DNA from: Streptomyces barkulensis
GTDB lineage: Bacteria; Actinomycetota; Actinomycetes; Streptomycetales; Streptomycetaceae
NCBI RefSeq assembly: GCF_002843305.1
Contig: NZ_PGSG01000093.1
Coordinates: forward strand, 62,001-126,000
Reading direction: 5' to 3'
DNA: 64,000 nucleotides
Shown here: positions 16,664 to 25,900 of the stretch, piece after piece
Numbering within the stretch: the first letter of the stretch is position 1
Layout: each line of letters opens with the position of its first letter
The notes under the pieces: generated by a model
Database searches by the model: none
The model's input: only the letters and a program-made list of their open reading frames with translations
What the model was told of the DNA's origin: nothing
Made by a program: the position numbers and the translations under genes

Positions 16664-18055
16664 ATGGCGATGATGCGGCTCCGGCGCGAGGACCCGCGAG
16701 TCGTCGGCTCGTTCAGGCTCCACCGGCGGCTGGGCGCGGGCGGCATGGGCGTGGTGTACCTCGGCTCCGACCGGCGCGGGCAGCGGGTGGCGCTGAAGGT
16801 GATCCGGCCGGATCTCGCGGAGGATCCCGAGTTCCGCTCGCGCTTCGCGCGCGAGGTGTCGGCCGCCCGCCGGATCCGCGGCGGGTGCACGGCCCGGCTG
16901 GTGGCGGCGGATCTGGAGGCGGACCGCCCGTGGTTCGCCACCCAGTACGTACCGGGCCCGTCGCTGCACGACAAGGTGAACGAGGAGGGCCCGCTGCCCG
17001 CCGCGCAGGTCGCCTCGATCGGCGCGGCGCTGGCCGAGGGGCTGGTGGCGGTGCACGAGGCCGGTGTGGTGCACCGGGACCTGAAGCCGTCGAACATCCT
17101 GCTGTCGCCCAAGGGCCCGCGCATCATCGACTTCGGCATCGCCTGGGCGACCGGCGCCAGCACCCTCACGCACGTCGGCACGGCGGTGGGCTCCCCGGGC
17201 TTCCTGGCGCCCGAGCAGGTGCGGGGCGCGGCGGTGACCCCGGCGACGGACGTGTTCTCGCTGGGCGCGACGCTGGCGTACGCGGCGACCGCGGACTCGC
17301 CTTTCGGGCAGGGCAGTTCGGAGGTGATGCTGTACCGGGTGGTGCACGAGGAGCCCCAGCTGCACGGTGTGCACGCGGCGTTGGCGCCGCTGGTGCGGGC
17401 GTGCCTGGCGAAGGATCCGGAGGACCGGCCCAGCACGCTGCAGCTGTCGCTGCGGTTGCGGGAGATCGCCGCCCGGGAGGCGCGCGGGCTGCCGGAGGGC
17501 GCGGCCACGGGGGCGGCCGTACGCCCGGCACGGCCGACCGGGAAGCGGGCCGAGCAGTACCTGCGGCAGCGCACCTCGCGCGACGGCGACCGCCCCTCGG
17601 GCGGCCGCGGCTCCCGGGGGGCCTCCGGTCGCGCGGACCCCGCCGACCGGGACGGGACGGGCACGTCCCGGGCCCCGGCACCTCGCACACCGGTCCGGAA
17701 CACCGTCCGGCCGTCCGCCGGCGGGCGGACGGGCGGCACGGCGGGAGGGGCGTCTGGAGGGGCGTCTGGAGGGGCGTCGGCACGGCGTCCGGTGCGCACC
17801 GCGGGCGGCGCCCGGCCGGGACCTCGGCGGCCGGCGAACCCCCGTCTGCTGCGCCAGCGCCTGGTCGTGTTCGTGACGGTGACGCTGCTGGTGGCGCTCG
17901 GCATCGCGGCGGCACAGGGCTGTCAGGGGCCGGCGCGGGGGCTGGGACGTCCCGCGGGTCCGGCTGTCGGCGCCGGGGACGCGGACACGGCTGCCGGCGC
18001 GACCGGGGCCGGGGGGCCGGGCTCCGCCGGTCCGGTGGCGCGCCCGGCTCGCTGA
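16664..18055 (+). CDS. Membrane-anchored Ser/Thr protein kinase
   Basis: This 463-residue Hanks-type kinase has its domain at about residues 15-275. Visible motifs are the GAGGMGVVY loop (24-32), VALK with Lys45, HRDLKPSN with catalytic Asp139, the metal-binding DFG (Asp156-Gly158) and APEQ. A low-complexity linker containing a GGAS repeat (12-bp DNA repeats near 17745-17780) leads to one predicted helix near residues 395-415 and a short Gly/Ala-rich outer tail. No PASTA or other sensor domain is present, so the signal it reads is unknown. The ribosome-binding site is a GGGGAAGG stretch. Confidence 0.95.
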   Translation: MAMMRLRREDPRVVGSFRLHRRLGAGGMGVVYLGSDRRGQRVALKVIRPDLAEDPEFRSRFAREVSAARRIRGGCTARLVAADLEADRPWFATQYVPGPSLHDKVNEEGPLPAAQVASIGAALAEGLVAVHEAGVVHRDLKPSNILLSPKGPRIIDFGIAWATGASTLTHVGTAVGSPGFLAPEQVRGAAVTPATDVFSLGATLAYAATADSPFGQGSSEVMLYRVVHEEPQLHGVHAALAPLVRACLAKDPEDRPSTLQLSLRLREIAAREARGLPEGAATGAAVRPARPTGKRAEQYLRQRTSRDGDRPSGGRGSRGASGRADPADRDGTGTSRAPAPRTPVRNTVRPSAGGRTGGTAGGASGGASGGASARRPVRTAGGARPGPRRPANPRLLRQRLVVFVTVTLLVALGIAAAQGCQGPARGLGRPAGPAVGAGDADTAAGATGAGGPGSAGPVARPAR

Positions 18056-18075
18056 CGCCTGCTCACTTCCGGTGC

Positions 18076-18288
18076 CTACAGCGCGCCGAGTGCGGACAGG
18101 ACGGTCAGGCACAGCGGGAGGGTCGCCGCGAAGGCGCCGCCCGCGTGCAGCGCGGCTTCGGGGAGGGCACTGCCCGCGGCGCCGGAGAGGATGCCCGCGA
18201 CCAGGGCGACGAGGGCGGAGAACAGGACGGCGACCAGGACCCACAGGGCTCTGACCACCGGGGGGTGGGAGACGGGCTGGGTGCTCAT
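18076..18288 (-). CDS. Small two-helix membrane protein, unknown function
   Basis: This 70-residue protein has two hydrophobic segments, ALWVLVAVLFSALVALVAG and, after a short loop, AATLPLCLTVLSALGAL. It converges on the kinase gene with a 20-base gap. Its upstream region holds the dyad at 18374-18398. No family was recognised. Confidence 0.6.
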   Translation of the reverse strand: MSTQPVSHPPVVRALWVLVAVLFSALVALVAGILSGAAGSALPEAALHAGGAFAATLPLCLTVLSALGAL

Positions 18289-18373
18289 CGGTCGTCTTCC
18301 TTCCCTTCGGGAGGACGGCCGGGGCGAGCACGGACAGCCCCGACCCGACCGCCCTCTGGATGGGGCAAAGTCG

Positions 18374-18398
18374 AGATCTGCACCCCCAGTACAGATCT
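18374..18398. promoter_or_regulatory. Inverted repeat AGATCTG-N11-CAGATCT
   Basis: Seven-base perfect inverted arms (18374-18380 and 18392-18398) are separated by 11 bases, so their centres lie 18 bases apart. The dyad lies in the 245-base gap upstream of the small membrane gene at 18076-18288 and downstream of the methyltransferase gene. It resembles a site for a dimeric regulator; I see no other content in the gap. Confidence 0.4.
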
Positions 18399-18533
18399 GC
18401 GTTTCATCGACGTGAGCGGGCCGGGCGGCGGTTGGCCCGCCGTCGGCCGCGCCGACCGAGTACTGGCGCGCTCACTTTATCACCCAGTGTCACCAAATGC
18501 CCGCTTTGGCGGACAGGAGGCACACGGACGGAC

Positions 18534-19382
18534 TCACCCCGCGGCGGGGCCGGTCGCGTAGAAGGCCACGGCCGCGGCCGCGGCGACGTTGAGGGAGTCG
18601 ACGCCCGCGCTCATGGGGATCCGCACGGTCACGTCGGCGGCCGCGACCGTGGACGGGCGCAGGCCGTCCCCCTCCGAGCCGAGGATCAGGGCGGTCCTGG
18701 GGTGCCGGCGGGCCGCGAACTCGCCGAGGCCGACCGCGTTCCCGTCCAGGGCGAGCGCCGCCGTGACGTACCCCGCCTCCCGCAGCACCCCCACGTCCCC
18801 GGGCCAGGACTCCAGCCTGGTCCACGGCACCTGGAGGACCGCGCCCATGGAGACCTTGACCGAACGCCGGTAGAGGGGGTCGGCGCAGTCCGGTGAGAGC
18901 AGCACCGCGTCCACGCCCAGCGCCGCCGCGCTGCGGAACAGGGCGCCGATGTTGGTGTGGTCGTTCACGGCCTCCAGCACCGCCACCCGGCGCGCGCCGG
19001 CCAGCAGGTCCGCCGGGCCCGGAAGGGGCTTTCGGCGCATCGAGGCCAGGGCCCCGCGGTGCACGTGGTAGCCCGTCACCCGCTCGGCCACCTCCGGGCC
19101 GACGCTGTAGACGGGCGCCCGGGCCGCGGCGACCACGTCGCGCATCGCCTCGGCCCACTTGGGCGTCAGCAGCATCGACCGCATCTCGTAGCCTGCCGCG
19201 AGGGCGCGCCGGATGACCTTCTCGCCCTCGGCGATGAACAGGCCCTCCGCCGGTTCGCGTACGCGCCGCAGCCGGACGTCGGTCAGGCCGGTGTAGTCGC
19301 CCAGGCGCGGATCGCCGGGGTCCTCGACGGTGACCGGGCCCCGGACGTCCCCGCTCCCGCCTTCGGCCCTCCGCTCCGTCAC
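18534..19382 (-). CDS. TrmH/SpoU-family RNA 2'-O-methyltransferase
   Basis: This 282-residue SPOUT enzyme has an N-terminal substrate-binding region (GLFIAEGEKVIRRAL) and a C-terminal knotted domain. The three TrmH motifs are present: NDHTNIGALFRSA, LILGSEGDGL and IPMSAGVDSLNVAAAAAV. It would methylate a ribose in rRNA or tRNA using S-adenosylmethionine. The GTG start overlaps the stop of the upstream cobA-like gene (GTGA), so the two are probably co-transcribed even though their functions are unrelated. Confidence 0.92.
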   Translation of the reverse strand: MTERRAEGGSGDVRGPVTVEDPGDPRLGDYTGLTDVRLRRVREPAEGLFIAEGEKVIRRALAAGYEMRSMLLTPKWAEAMRDVVAAARAPVYSVGPEVAERVTGYHVHRGALASMRRKPLPGPADLLAGARRVAVLEAVNDHTNIGALFRSAAALGVDAVLLSPDCADPLYRRSVKVSMGAVLQVPWTRLESWPGDVGVLREAGYVTAALALDGNAVGLGEFAARRHPRTALILGSEGDGLRPSTVAAADVTVRIPMSAGVDSLNVAAAAAVAFYATGPAAG

Positions 19383-20611
19383 CGGCCGGCCCCGGCCCGG
19401 TTCACGCCGACCACCTCGCCGACGACGATCACCGCGGGCGGGCGTACGCCCTCCTCCTCGACCGTGCGCGCCGCGGTCGCCAGGGTGGCGTCCACCCGGC
19501 GCTGGCCGGCCATGGTGCCCTCCTGGACCACGGCGACGGGCGTGTCCGGGGCCCGCCCGTGCTCGACGAGGGCCTCGGCGATGGCGCCGATGCGCTCCAC
19601 CGCCATCAGCATCACCAGGGTGCCGCGCAGCTTCGCCAGGGCCGCCCAGTCCACCAGCGAACGCGGGTCACCGGGGGCGACATGGCCGCTGACGACGGTG
19701 AACTCGTGGGCCACCCCGCGGTGTGTGACCGGAATGCCCGCGGCGCCGGGCACGCTGACGGAACTGGAGATGCCGGGCACCACCGTGACCGGGATCCCGG
19801 CCTCGGCCAGCGCCTGCGCCTCCTCCATGCCGCGGCCGAAGACATAGGGGTCGCCGCCCTTGAGGCGTACGACGAACCTCCCGGCCCCGGCGTGCTCCAC
19901 GAGGGCCGCGTTGATGGCCTCCTGGGCCATCGCCCGGCCGTAGGGGATCTTGGCGGCGTCGATCACCTCGACGTGCGGCGGCAGTTCGTCCAGCAGGTCG
20001 CGCGGGCCGAGCCGGTCGGCGATCACCACGTCCGCCTCGGCCAGCAGCCGGCGGCCGCGCACCGTGATCAGGTCCGGGTCGCCCGGGCCTCCGCCGACCA
20101 GGGCGACACCGGCCCTGCGGGCACGGTGCCGGGGGGCGGTCAGGGTGCCGTCGCGCAGCCCCTCGACCACGGCGTCGCGCACGGCGGCCGAGCGGCGCGG
20201 ATCGCGTCCGGTGAGGACCGCGACGGTGACGCCCTCGCTGCGTCCGGTGGCCGGGGTCCAGGCGGTGGCGGCGTCGGCGTCGTCGCTGCGGACGCACCAC
20301 ACCCGGCGCTCCTCGGCCTCGGCGGAGGCGGCCTCGTTCGCCCCGGCGTCGTCGGTGGCGACGACCGCGTACCAGGCGCCGTCCAGATCGCCCGGGCGGT
20401 AGGCGCGGCGCTCCCAGCGCAGCTCGCCCGCCTCGGCCATGGCCTCCACCGAGGGGGTGGCCGAGGGCGCGATCACCAGGACGTCGGCGCCCGCGGCCAG
20501 CAGCGCGGGCAGCCGCCGCTGGGCGACGGTCCCGCCGCCGAGGACGACCACACGGCGCCCGGTCAGACGCAGGCCCACGGGGTAGGCGGGGTGCGCGAAG
20601 TGGTCGGACAT
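19379..20611 (-). CDS. cobA: Bifunctional precorrin-2 dehydrogenase / uroporphyrinogen-III methyltransferase (CysG-like)
   Basis: This 410-residue fusion has two parts. The N-terminal part (about residues 1-150) is a Met8/SirC-type NAD domain with VVVLGGGTVAQRRLPALL. The C-terminal part (about 155-400) is a SUMT domain with VGGGPGDPDLITVRG, DRLGPRDLL and RLKGGDPYVFGRG. Together they make precorrin-2 from uroporphyrinogen III and may oxidise it to sirohydrochlorin, feeding both cobalamin and siroheme. I see no ferrochelatase segment. It lies beside bluB-cobT and cobL. The symbol could equally be cysG. Confidence 0.93.
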   Translation of the reverse strand: MSDHFAHPAYPVGLRLTGRRVVVLGGGTVAQRRLPALLAAGADVLVIAPSATPSVEAMAEAGELRWERRAYRPGDLDGAWYAVVATDDAGANEAASAEAEERRVWCVRSDDADAATAWTPATGRSEGVTVAVLTGRDPRRSAAVRDAVVEGLRDGTLTAPRHRARRAGVALVGGGPGDPDLITVRGRRLLAEADVVIADRLGPRDLLDELPPHVEVIDAAKIPYGRAMAQEAINAALVEHAGAGRFVVRLKGGDPYVFGRGMEEAQALAEAGIPVTVVPGISSSVSVPGAAGIPVTHRGVAHEFTVVSGHVAPGDPRSLVDWAALAKLRGTLVMLMAVERIGAIAEALVEHGRAPDTPVAVVQEGTMAGQRRVDATLATAARTVEEEGVRPPAVIVVGEVVGVNRAGAGR

Positions 20612-20797
20612 GGCGGTGCGGCTCCTCAAAGGATCGCGGGCCGCTGCGACGGTGGAGCGGCGAAGACGGGACTGGCTGCGGAGGGCAGCGGGTGCGGGCA
20701 GCGTACGACGCGGCGGCCCGGACCCGCTGTGCCGCAGGTCACCGGAGGGGATCCGGGGCCTTCCGGTGGCCTGCGGGCGGTACGGCGGCGGGGCGCG

Positions 20798-23700
20798 TCA
20801 GTTCTTCTCGGTGACGCCCGCCGAGTCGAAGGTGGCGACCTCGTGCATGGCCCGGGCCGCGCTCTGCACCACCGGCAGGGCCAGCAGGGCGCCCGTCCCC
20901 TCGCCGAGCCTCAGGTCGAGGTCGATCAGGGGGCGCAGGCCCAGCTTGGTCAGTGCCGCGACATGGCCGGGCTCCGCGCTGCGGTGACCCGCGATGCAGG
21001 CCGCCAGCGCCTCGGGGGCGATGGCCCGCGCGACCAGGGCCGCCGCCCCCGCGCTCACCCCGTCGAGGACGACGGGGGTGCGCAGCGAGGCGCCGCCGAG
21101 GATCAGCCCGGTCAGCGCGGCGTGCTCCAGCCCGCCGACCGCCGCCAGGACGCCGAGGGGGTCGGCCGCGTCGGGCCGGTGCAGCTCCAGGGCGCGGCGG
21201 ACCACCTCGACCTTGCGGGCGTGCATCTCGTCGCTGACGCCGGTGCCGCGACCGGTGACCTCGGCCGGGTCGGCGCCGGTGAAGACCGCGATCAGCGCGG
21301 CGGAGGCGGTGGTGTTGGCGATGCCCATCTCACCGGTCAGCAGCGCCTTGTTGCCCGCCGCCACCAGATCGCGGGCGGTCTCGATGCCCACCTCGACCGC
21401 GCGCAGCACCTCCTCGCGGGTGAGCGCGGGCCCGGCGGTGAAGTCCGCCGTGCCCGGCCGCACCTTGCGCGGCAGCAGACCGGGCGCGGACGGCAGGTCG
21501 GCCGCCACGCCCACGTCCACCACACAGACCTCGGCGCCCACCTGGTTCGCGAAGGCGTTGCAGACCGCGCCGCCGCCCAGGAAGTTGGCGACCATCTGCG
21601 CCGTGACCTCCTGCGGCCAGGCGGTGACGCCCTGGGCGTGCACCCCGTGGTCCCCGGCGAAGACGGCGACGGCCGCGGGCTCGGGGATCGGCGGGGGGCA
21701 CTGCCGGGCCAGGCCGCTGAGCTGTGCGGAGATGATCTCCAGCATGCCGAGCGCGCCGGACGGCTTGGTCATCCGCTTCTGGCGCTCCCACGCCTCGCCG
21801 AGCGCCTTGGCGTCCAGCGGGCGGATGCCCGCCAGGGTCTCGGTGAGCAGGTCGTGCGGCTCCTCCGCACCGGGCAGGACCCGGCGGCCGTAGGACTCCT
21901 CGTGGACGACCCAGGACAGCGGGCGGCGCCTGGACCAGCCCGCCTGCACCAGCTCGGGCTCGTCCGGGAAGGCGTCCACGTACCCGATGCAGAGATAGGC
22001 GACGACCTCCAGGTGCTCGGGCAGGCCGAGGACCCGGACCATCTCGCGCTCGTCGAAGAAGCTGACCCAGCCCACGCCCAGGCCCTCCGCGCGGGCCGCG
22101 AGCCAGAGGTTCTCCACCGCCAGGGCCGAGGAGTAGGGCGCCATCTTCGGCTGGGTGTGGCGGCCGAGGGTGTGGCGGCCGCCGCGGGTGGGATCGGCGG
22201 TGACGACGATGTTGACCGGGGTGTCGAGGATCGCCTCGACCTTCAGCTCCTTGAACTGCTTGGCGCGGGCCCGGGGCAGCGACCGGGCGTACGCGTCGCG
22301 CTGGCGCATGGCCAGCTCGTGCATCGTCCTGCGGGTCTCCTCGGAGCGGATGAGGACGAAGTCCCACGGCTGGGAGTGGCCGACGCTGGGAGCGGTGTGG
22401 GCCGCCTCCAGGACGCGCAACAGCACGTCGTCGGGGATCGGGTCGGAGCGGAAGCCGTTGCGGATGTCCCGCCTCTCGCGCATGAGGCGGTGCAGCGTCT
22501 CGCGTTCGGCCTCGTCGTAGCCCGGGGCGGCGGGGGCGGCGGGGGCGGGGGCGGCGCCGGTCTCAGCGTCCTCCGCGGCTCCATCGGTCTCGTCGGCGGC
22601 AGCCGCTCCGGCGGTGCCGGCCGCGTCCGGCGTCTCGGTCCCGGGCTCCTGCTCGGCGACGGGTACGGCCGGCCCGCCGTCGGCGGGCGGCTGTGCGTCG
22701 TCCTGTCGAGGGGACTCGGCGGTGACCGCCACGGCCTCCATCACCTGTGGTCCGGCGCCGGGCACCGCGGCCACGGCGAGCTGCTGCTCGGGGGCCGGCG
22801 CGGGGGCCTCGTCCGCCGGCGCCGGAACGGGCTCCGGAGCCGGGGCCTCGGCCCCGGCGGACACGGGCTCGGAGGGGGCGGACTCGGAGGGGGCGGACTC
22901 GGAGGGGGCGGACTCGGAGGGGGCCTGGACGGACGCGGGTTCGGCCGCCGCGGGTTCGGCCGCCGCGGGTTCGGCCGCCGCGGGTTCGGGGGCGGGCGCC
23001 TCGGCCACCTCCGCGGGAGCGGCTTCGGCGGGAGCGGCTTCGGCAGGGGCGGGGCCGACAGGAGCCGCCTCGGCCGAAGCGCTCGCCGGGGCCTCCGCCG
23101 CGACGGGCTCCCCGGCGTTCTCCGGGCCTTCCGGGGTCTTCGGCGCCCCGGGCACGGACTCCGGCCCGGCGGCGGGCCGGGGCTGCTCCGGTTCCGCGTC
23201 CTGTGTCTCGTGGACGGTCTGCGGGCCGGGACCGGCCACGGCGGGTTCGGGCGCTACGGGTTCGGCGACAGGGGCCGCGGCCGCGGACGGCTCGACCGCC
23301 TCGGGCGCGGGCTCCGGCTCCGGCTCCGGGGCAGGGGCAGGGGCAGGGGCGGAAACTTCGTCCGCCGGCGCCGGAACGGGCTCCTGGGAGAGTTGCGGCT
23401 CGGCCTCCTCCGCCTCGGGCGCGGACTCAGCCTCGGGCGCGGGCTCCGGCTCCGGGGCGGGAGCGGGGGCCTGGGCCTTTGCGGTCGGCGCCTCACCGGT
23501 CTCCGGGACGGGAGGCATCGCGGCGAGGTCCGGGCCGGGCAGCGGCTCGGCCGGCCATCCGGCCGCCGGCTGCACGGGAGCGGGCCCGGGTTCCGCCGCC
23601 GGGGCCGGCGCCGGAGGCTGTGGCGCCCAGGCACCGGGCTGCACCGGGTCGGACGGAAGCGTGCCGGGCTGCGCGGCAGGAGCGGGCGCGACGGCCTCGG

Positions 23701-24250
23701 GTGCGGCCGCCTCGGGTGCGACGGCCTCGGGTGCCTCCGGAGAGGGAGCGGCCTGCGCCGCGGGCTCCTCGTGGGCGACGTCGAAGTACTCGGGCCCCGT
23801 GGTCGGCGGTCCCGGCTGCCGTACGGGCACGCCCTGCGGGGGCGTGGGCGCCGGAGCCACCGGGGCGCTGCTGCGGTCGGCGAGCGTGCGCACCACGCCG
23901 GACTGCTCGGGCACGGGCGGCCCCAGGTGCGGCGGCCGGGGAGGCGTCGCGGCGGCCTGGGGCGCCTGCCCGTGGGCCGTCTGCGCGGGCGGTACGGGGC
24001 GCTGCCCGTAGCCGTCCGACTCGCGCGGGCCGGGCACGGAGGCGGGCGCGGACGCCTGAGGCTGCGCGGACGCCGCCTCGCCCCATCCGTGGGAGCCGGG
24101 CAGCAGCAGATCGTCCTCGTAGCCCGACGCCACACCTTCGACCGGGCCCGCGAAGGTGTACGTGCCGGGTGCCGGTGTACCCGGCTGCTCCGGCTGTCCG
24201 CCTGCGTTCTCCGGCTGCCCCTCGCCCGGGACCCGGCCGGTGTCAGTCAT
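20798..24250 (-). CDS. cobT: BluB-CobT fusion with very long disordered N-terminus
   Basis: This protein has about 1150 residues in three parts. Residues 1 to about 570 are Pro/Ala/Glu-rich and lack a fold; they include perfect repeats of the units APSES and AAAEP encoded by 15-bp tandem DNA repeats. Residues about 575-790 are a nitroreductase-fold BluB domain (GHSQPWDFVLIRS) that would turn FMNH2 into 5,6-dimethylbenzimidazole. Residues about 800-1150 are CobT (nicotinate-nucleotide:dimethylbenzimidazole phosphoribosyltransferase), with the catalytic glutamate in GEGTGA. The fusion makes the lower ligand and activates it for cobalamin. The start has GAGGGG upstream; the next in-frame candidates lie deep in the disordered part. 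Confidence 0.92.
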   Translation of the reverse strand: MTDTGRVPGEGQPENAGGQPEQPGTPAPGTYTFAGPVEGVASGYEDDLLLPGSHGWGEAASAQPQASAPASVPGPRESDGYGQRPVPPAQTAHGQAPQAAATPPRPPHLGPPVPEQSGVVRTLADRSSAPVAPAPTPPQGVPVRQPGPPTTGPEYFDVAHEEPAAQAAPSPEAPEAVAPEAAAPEAVAPAPAAQPGTLPSDPVQPGAWAPQPPAPAPAAEPGPAPVQPAAGWPAEPLPGPDLAAMPPVPETGEAPTAKAQAPAPAPEPEPAPEAESAPEAEEAEPQLSQEPVPAPADEVSAPAPAPAPEPEPEPAPEAVEPSAAAAPVAEPVAPEPAVAGPGPQTVHETQDAEPEQPRPAAGPESVPGAPKTPEGPENAGEPVAAEAPASASAEAAPVGPAPAEAAPAEAAPAEVAEAPAPEPAAAEPAAAEPAAAEPASVQAPSESAPSESAPSESAPSEPVSAGAEAPAPEPVPAPADEAPAPAPEQQLAVAAVPGAGPQVMEAVAVTAESPRQDDAQPPADGGPAVPVAEQEPGTETPDAAGTAGAAAADETDGAAEDAETGAAPAPAAPAAPGYDEAERETLHRLMRERRDIRNGFRSDPIPDDVLLRVLEAAHTAPSVGHSQPWDFVLIRSEETRRTMHELAMRQRDAYARSLPRARAKQFKELKVEAILDTPVNIVVTADPTRGGRHTLGRHTQPKMAPYSSALAVENLWLAARAEGLGVGWVSFFDEREMVRVLGLPEHLEVVAYLCIGYVDAFPDEPELVQAGWSRRRPLSWVVHEESYGRRVLPGAEEPHDLLTETLAGIRPLDAKALGEAWERQKRMTKPSGALGMLEIISAQLSGLARQCPPPIPEPAAVAVFAGDHGVHAQGVTAWPQEVTAQMVANFLGGGAVCNAFANQVGAEVCVVDVGVAADLPSAPGLLPRKVRPGTADFTAGPALTREEVLRAVEVGIETARDLVAAGNKALLTGEMGIANTTASAALIAVFTGADPAEVTGRGTGVSDEMHARKVEVVRRALELHRPDAADPLGVLAAVGGLEHAALTGLILGGASLRTPVVLDGVSAGAAALVARAIAPEALAACIAGHRSAEPGHVAALTKLGLRPLIDLDLRLGEGTGALLALPVVQSAARAMHEVATFDSAGVTEKN

Positions 24251-24319
24251 GCGTACCCCTCGCCCATCGGTAGTGCTCCTTCCAGCCCCAGCGGGCGCCC
24301 GCCGTGCCCCCGCCTGAAC

Positions 24320-24348
24320 CATCCGGACATCGACAGACAAAGTGTCAA
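24320..24348 (-). promoter_or_regulatory. Possible promoter of bluB-cobT
   Basis: A consensus TTGACA (minus strand, 24348-24343) is followed 17 bases later by CGGATG, a poor -10 element. It lies about 70 bases upstream of the fusion gene in the 203-base gap after cobL. Confidence 0.3.
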
Positions 24349-24453
24349 TACCGGCTGGCGGCACAACGGTCCATCAGCCTACCCGCCGCCGCACTCCCCG
24401 GGGGGCGGGGGTGGACGACTGACCCCGGTTGGTCCGGTTCGTCTCGGACGAGA

Positions 24454-25692
24454 TCACATCCGGCTGCCGGACAGCAGGAAGACGACCGCGCGTTCGCGTT
24501 CCGTCCACTCCCGGGTGTCCAGTTCCAGGGACTGGAGCAGGGCGCACTCCACGGCGTATCCGCCGTCCGCCAGCACCCGCCCGACGGCCTCGGCCTCGTC
24601 GCGGGTGGAGGCGTGTGTGACGATCCTCTCGGGTCTGCGGTCGGCGCAGGCGGCGACCGTACGCACCCCTCCCCCGCCGACGCGCACCACGTCGGGTTCG
24701 GGCAGTGCCTCCAGCACCAGGGGCGCGATGCCGTGCACGACCTGGAGCTGGACGCCGAAGTGCCGTGCGGCGGCGGACATCCGCGCGCAGGCGGCCGCGT
24801 CGCGCTCGACCGCGAGGACCGCGGCGCCGAAGCGGGCGGCCTCCACGGCGACGGCTCCGCTGCCCGCGCCGATGTCCCACAGCAGGTCGCCGGGCCTGGG
24901 GCCGAGCCGGGCGAGCTGGGCGGCGCGCAGTTGCGCGAAATCCGCGGTCCCCGCCGCGGCGGCCCGGACGTCCTGTCCGGTGTACTCGGCGGCCGGCAGG
25001 GCCCAGCCCCGCACGGCGGGCGGGTAGTTCGGATCGCGGCCGGCCAGCCATCCGCCCTGGCCGGCCGCGCCGGGCCCGGCCGCGGTCGCCGAACCGCCCA
25101 CCACGATCACGACGTTGGGGTCGCGCCAGACGTGGTCGGCGACCTTGTCGGAGGTCAGTACGGTGACCCGCTCGCGGTCGGTGCCCAGTGCCTCGCAGAT
25201 GAAGAAGGTGCGGTGCACCCCCTCCAGCAGCAGGGCCAGTTCGGCGGGCCCGGCGCCGGGCGAGGTGAGGACGGCGACCTTGGTGTGGGCGCGGCAGACG
25301 TTGACGGCGCGGCGCAGGGTGCGGGCGTGGGCGACGACGATCTGGGCGTCGTCCCAGGGCATCCCCGCACGGGCGAAGGCCGCGGCGACGGACGAGACGG
25401 CGGGTACGACCTCGACCTCCAGGCCGTACTCGGGTGCGCGCAGGGTGCGGACGACGCCGAAGAAGCCCGGGTCGCCGTCGGCGAGGACCACCGCGGTGCC
25501 GCGGTGCCCGGCGATACGGCGGGCAGCCAGCGCCGCACTGCCCAGCCGGATGCGCTCGGCCCCGGGCGGGACCTCGGGGAGGGCGAGATGGTGGGCGGCG
25601 CCGGCGACGAGGGTGGCGGCTCCGAGGGCGGCGCGGGCGGCCTCGGTCAGCGGCGAGCCGTCCCACCCGATCACGGTGACACGGTCGGCCAT
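24454..25692 (-). CDS. cobL: Precorrin-6Y C5,15-methyltransferase (CbiE-CbiT fusion, CobL)
   Basis: This 412-residue protein joins a CbiE-like tetrapyrrole methylase domain (about residues 1-205; ADGDPGFFGVVRTL) to a CbiT-like Rossmann methyltransferase (about 235-410; WDIGAGSGAVAVEAARFG). CobL methylates C5 and C15 of precorrin-6B and decarboxylates the acetate side chain at C12. It is a core step of aerobic corrin synthesis. It belongs with the neighbouring cobA and bluB-cobT genes, read in the same direction, though a 203-base gap leaves room for a separate promoter. Confidence 0.94.
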   Translation of the reverse strand: MADRVTVIGWDGSPLTEAARAALGAATLVAGAAHHLALPEVPPGAERIRLGSAALAARRIAGHRGTAVVLADGDPGFFGVVRTLRAPEYGLEVEVVPAVSSVAAAFARAGMPWDDAQIVVAHARTLRRAVNVCRAHTKVAVLTSPGAGPAELALLLEGVHRTFFICEALGTDRERVTVLTSDKVADHVWRDPNVVIVVGGSATAAGPGAAGQGGWLAGRDPNYPPAVRGWALPAAEYTGQDVRAAAAGTADFAQLRAAQLARLGPRPGDLLWDIGAGSGAVAVEAARFGAAVLAVERDAAACARMSAAARHFGVQLQVVHGIAPLVLEALPEPDVVRVGGGGVRTVAACADRRPERIVTHASTRDEAEAVGRVLADGGYAVECALLQSLELDTREWTERERAVVFLLSGSRM

Positions 25693-25832
25693 CGTCGGCT
25701 CTCTCCTGGCGCGTCGCGGGGCGGGGACGGAAGGTGGTGCGGGGATGTGCGCGGGTGCGGGGTGCGGTGCCGGTGGGGCGGCGGGGTCGCCGCAGTGAGG
25801 TTACCGCGCCCGGCGCGGGGGGCCGGCCGGGG

Positions 25833-25884
25833 CTTCACGGCTCGGGCTTCACGGCTCGGGCTTCACGGCTCGGGCTTCACGGCC
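25833..25884. repeat. 14-bp tandem repeat, 3.7 copies
   Basis: The unit CTTCACGGCTCGGG is repeated exactly three times (25833-25874) and then in part. It ends 17 bases from the stop codon of the GNAT gene at 25901, so it lies in that gene's 3' untranslated region. The rest of the 25693-25900 gap shows nothing else. Confidence 0.85.
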
Positions 25885-25900
25885 CCGGGGTTCCGGGCCG

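Noticed and set aside
20612..20797. Cobalamin riboswitch between bluB-cobT and cobA
   Set aside because: A fragment resembling part of a B12 box was seen, but neither the conserved core nor the full box could be assembled on either strand.
22614..24011. Possible CRISPR-like array in the repeat-rich region
   Set aside because: The repeats are short, contiguous and in coding phase with the disordered part of the CobT fusion; there are no spacers or cas genes.
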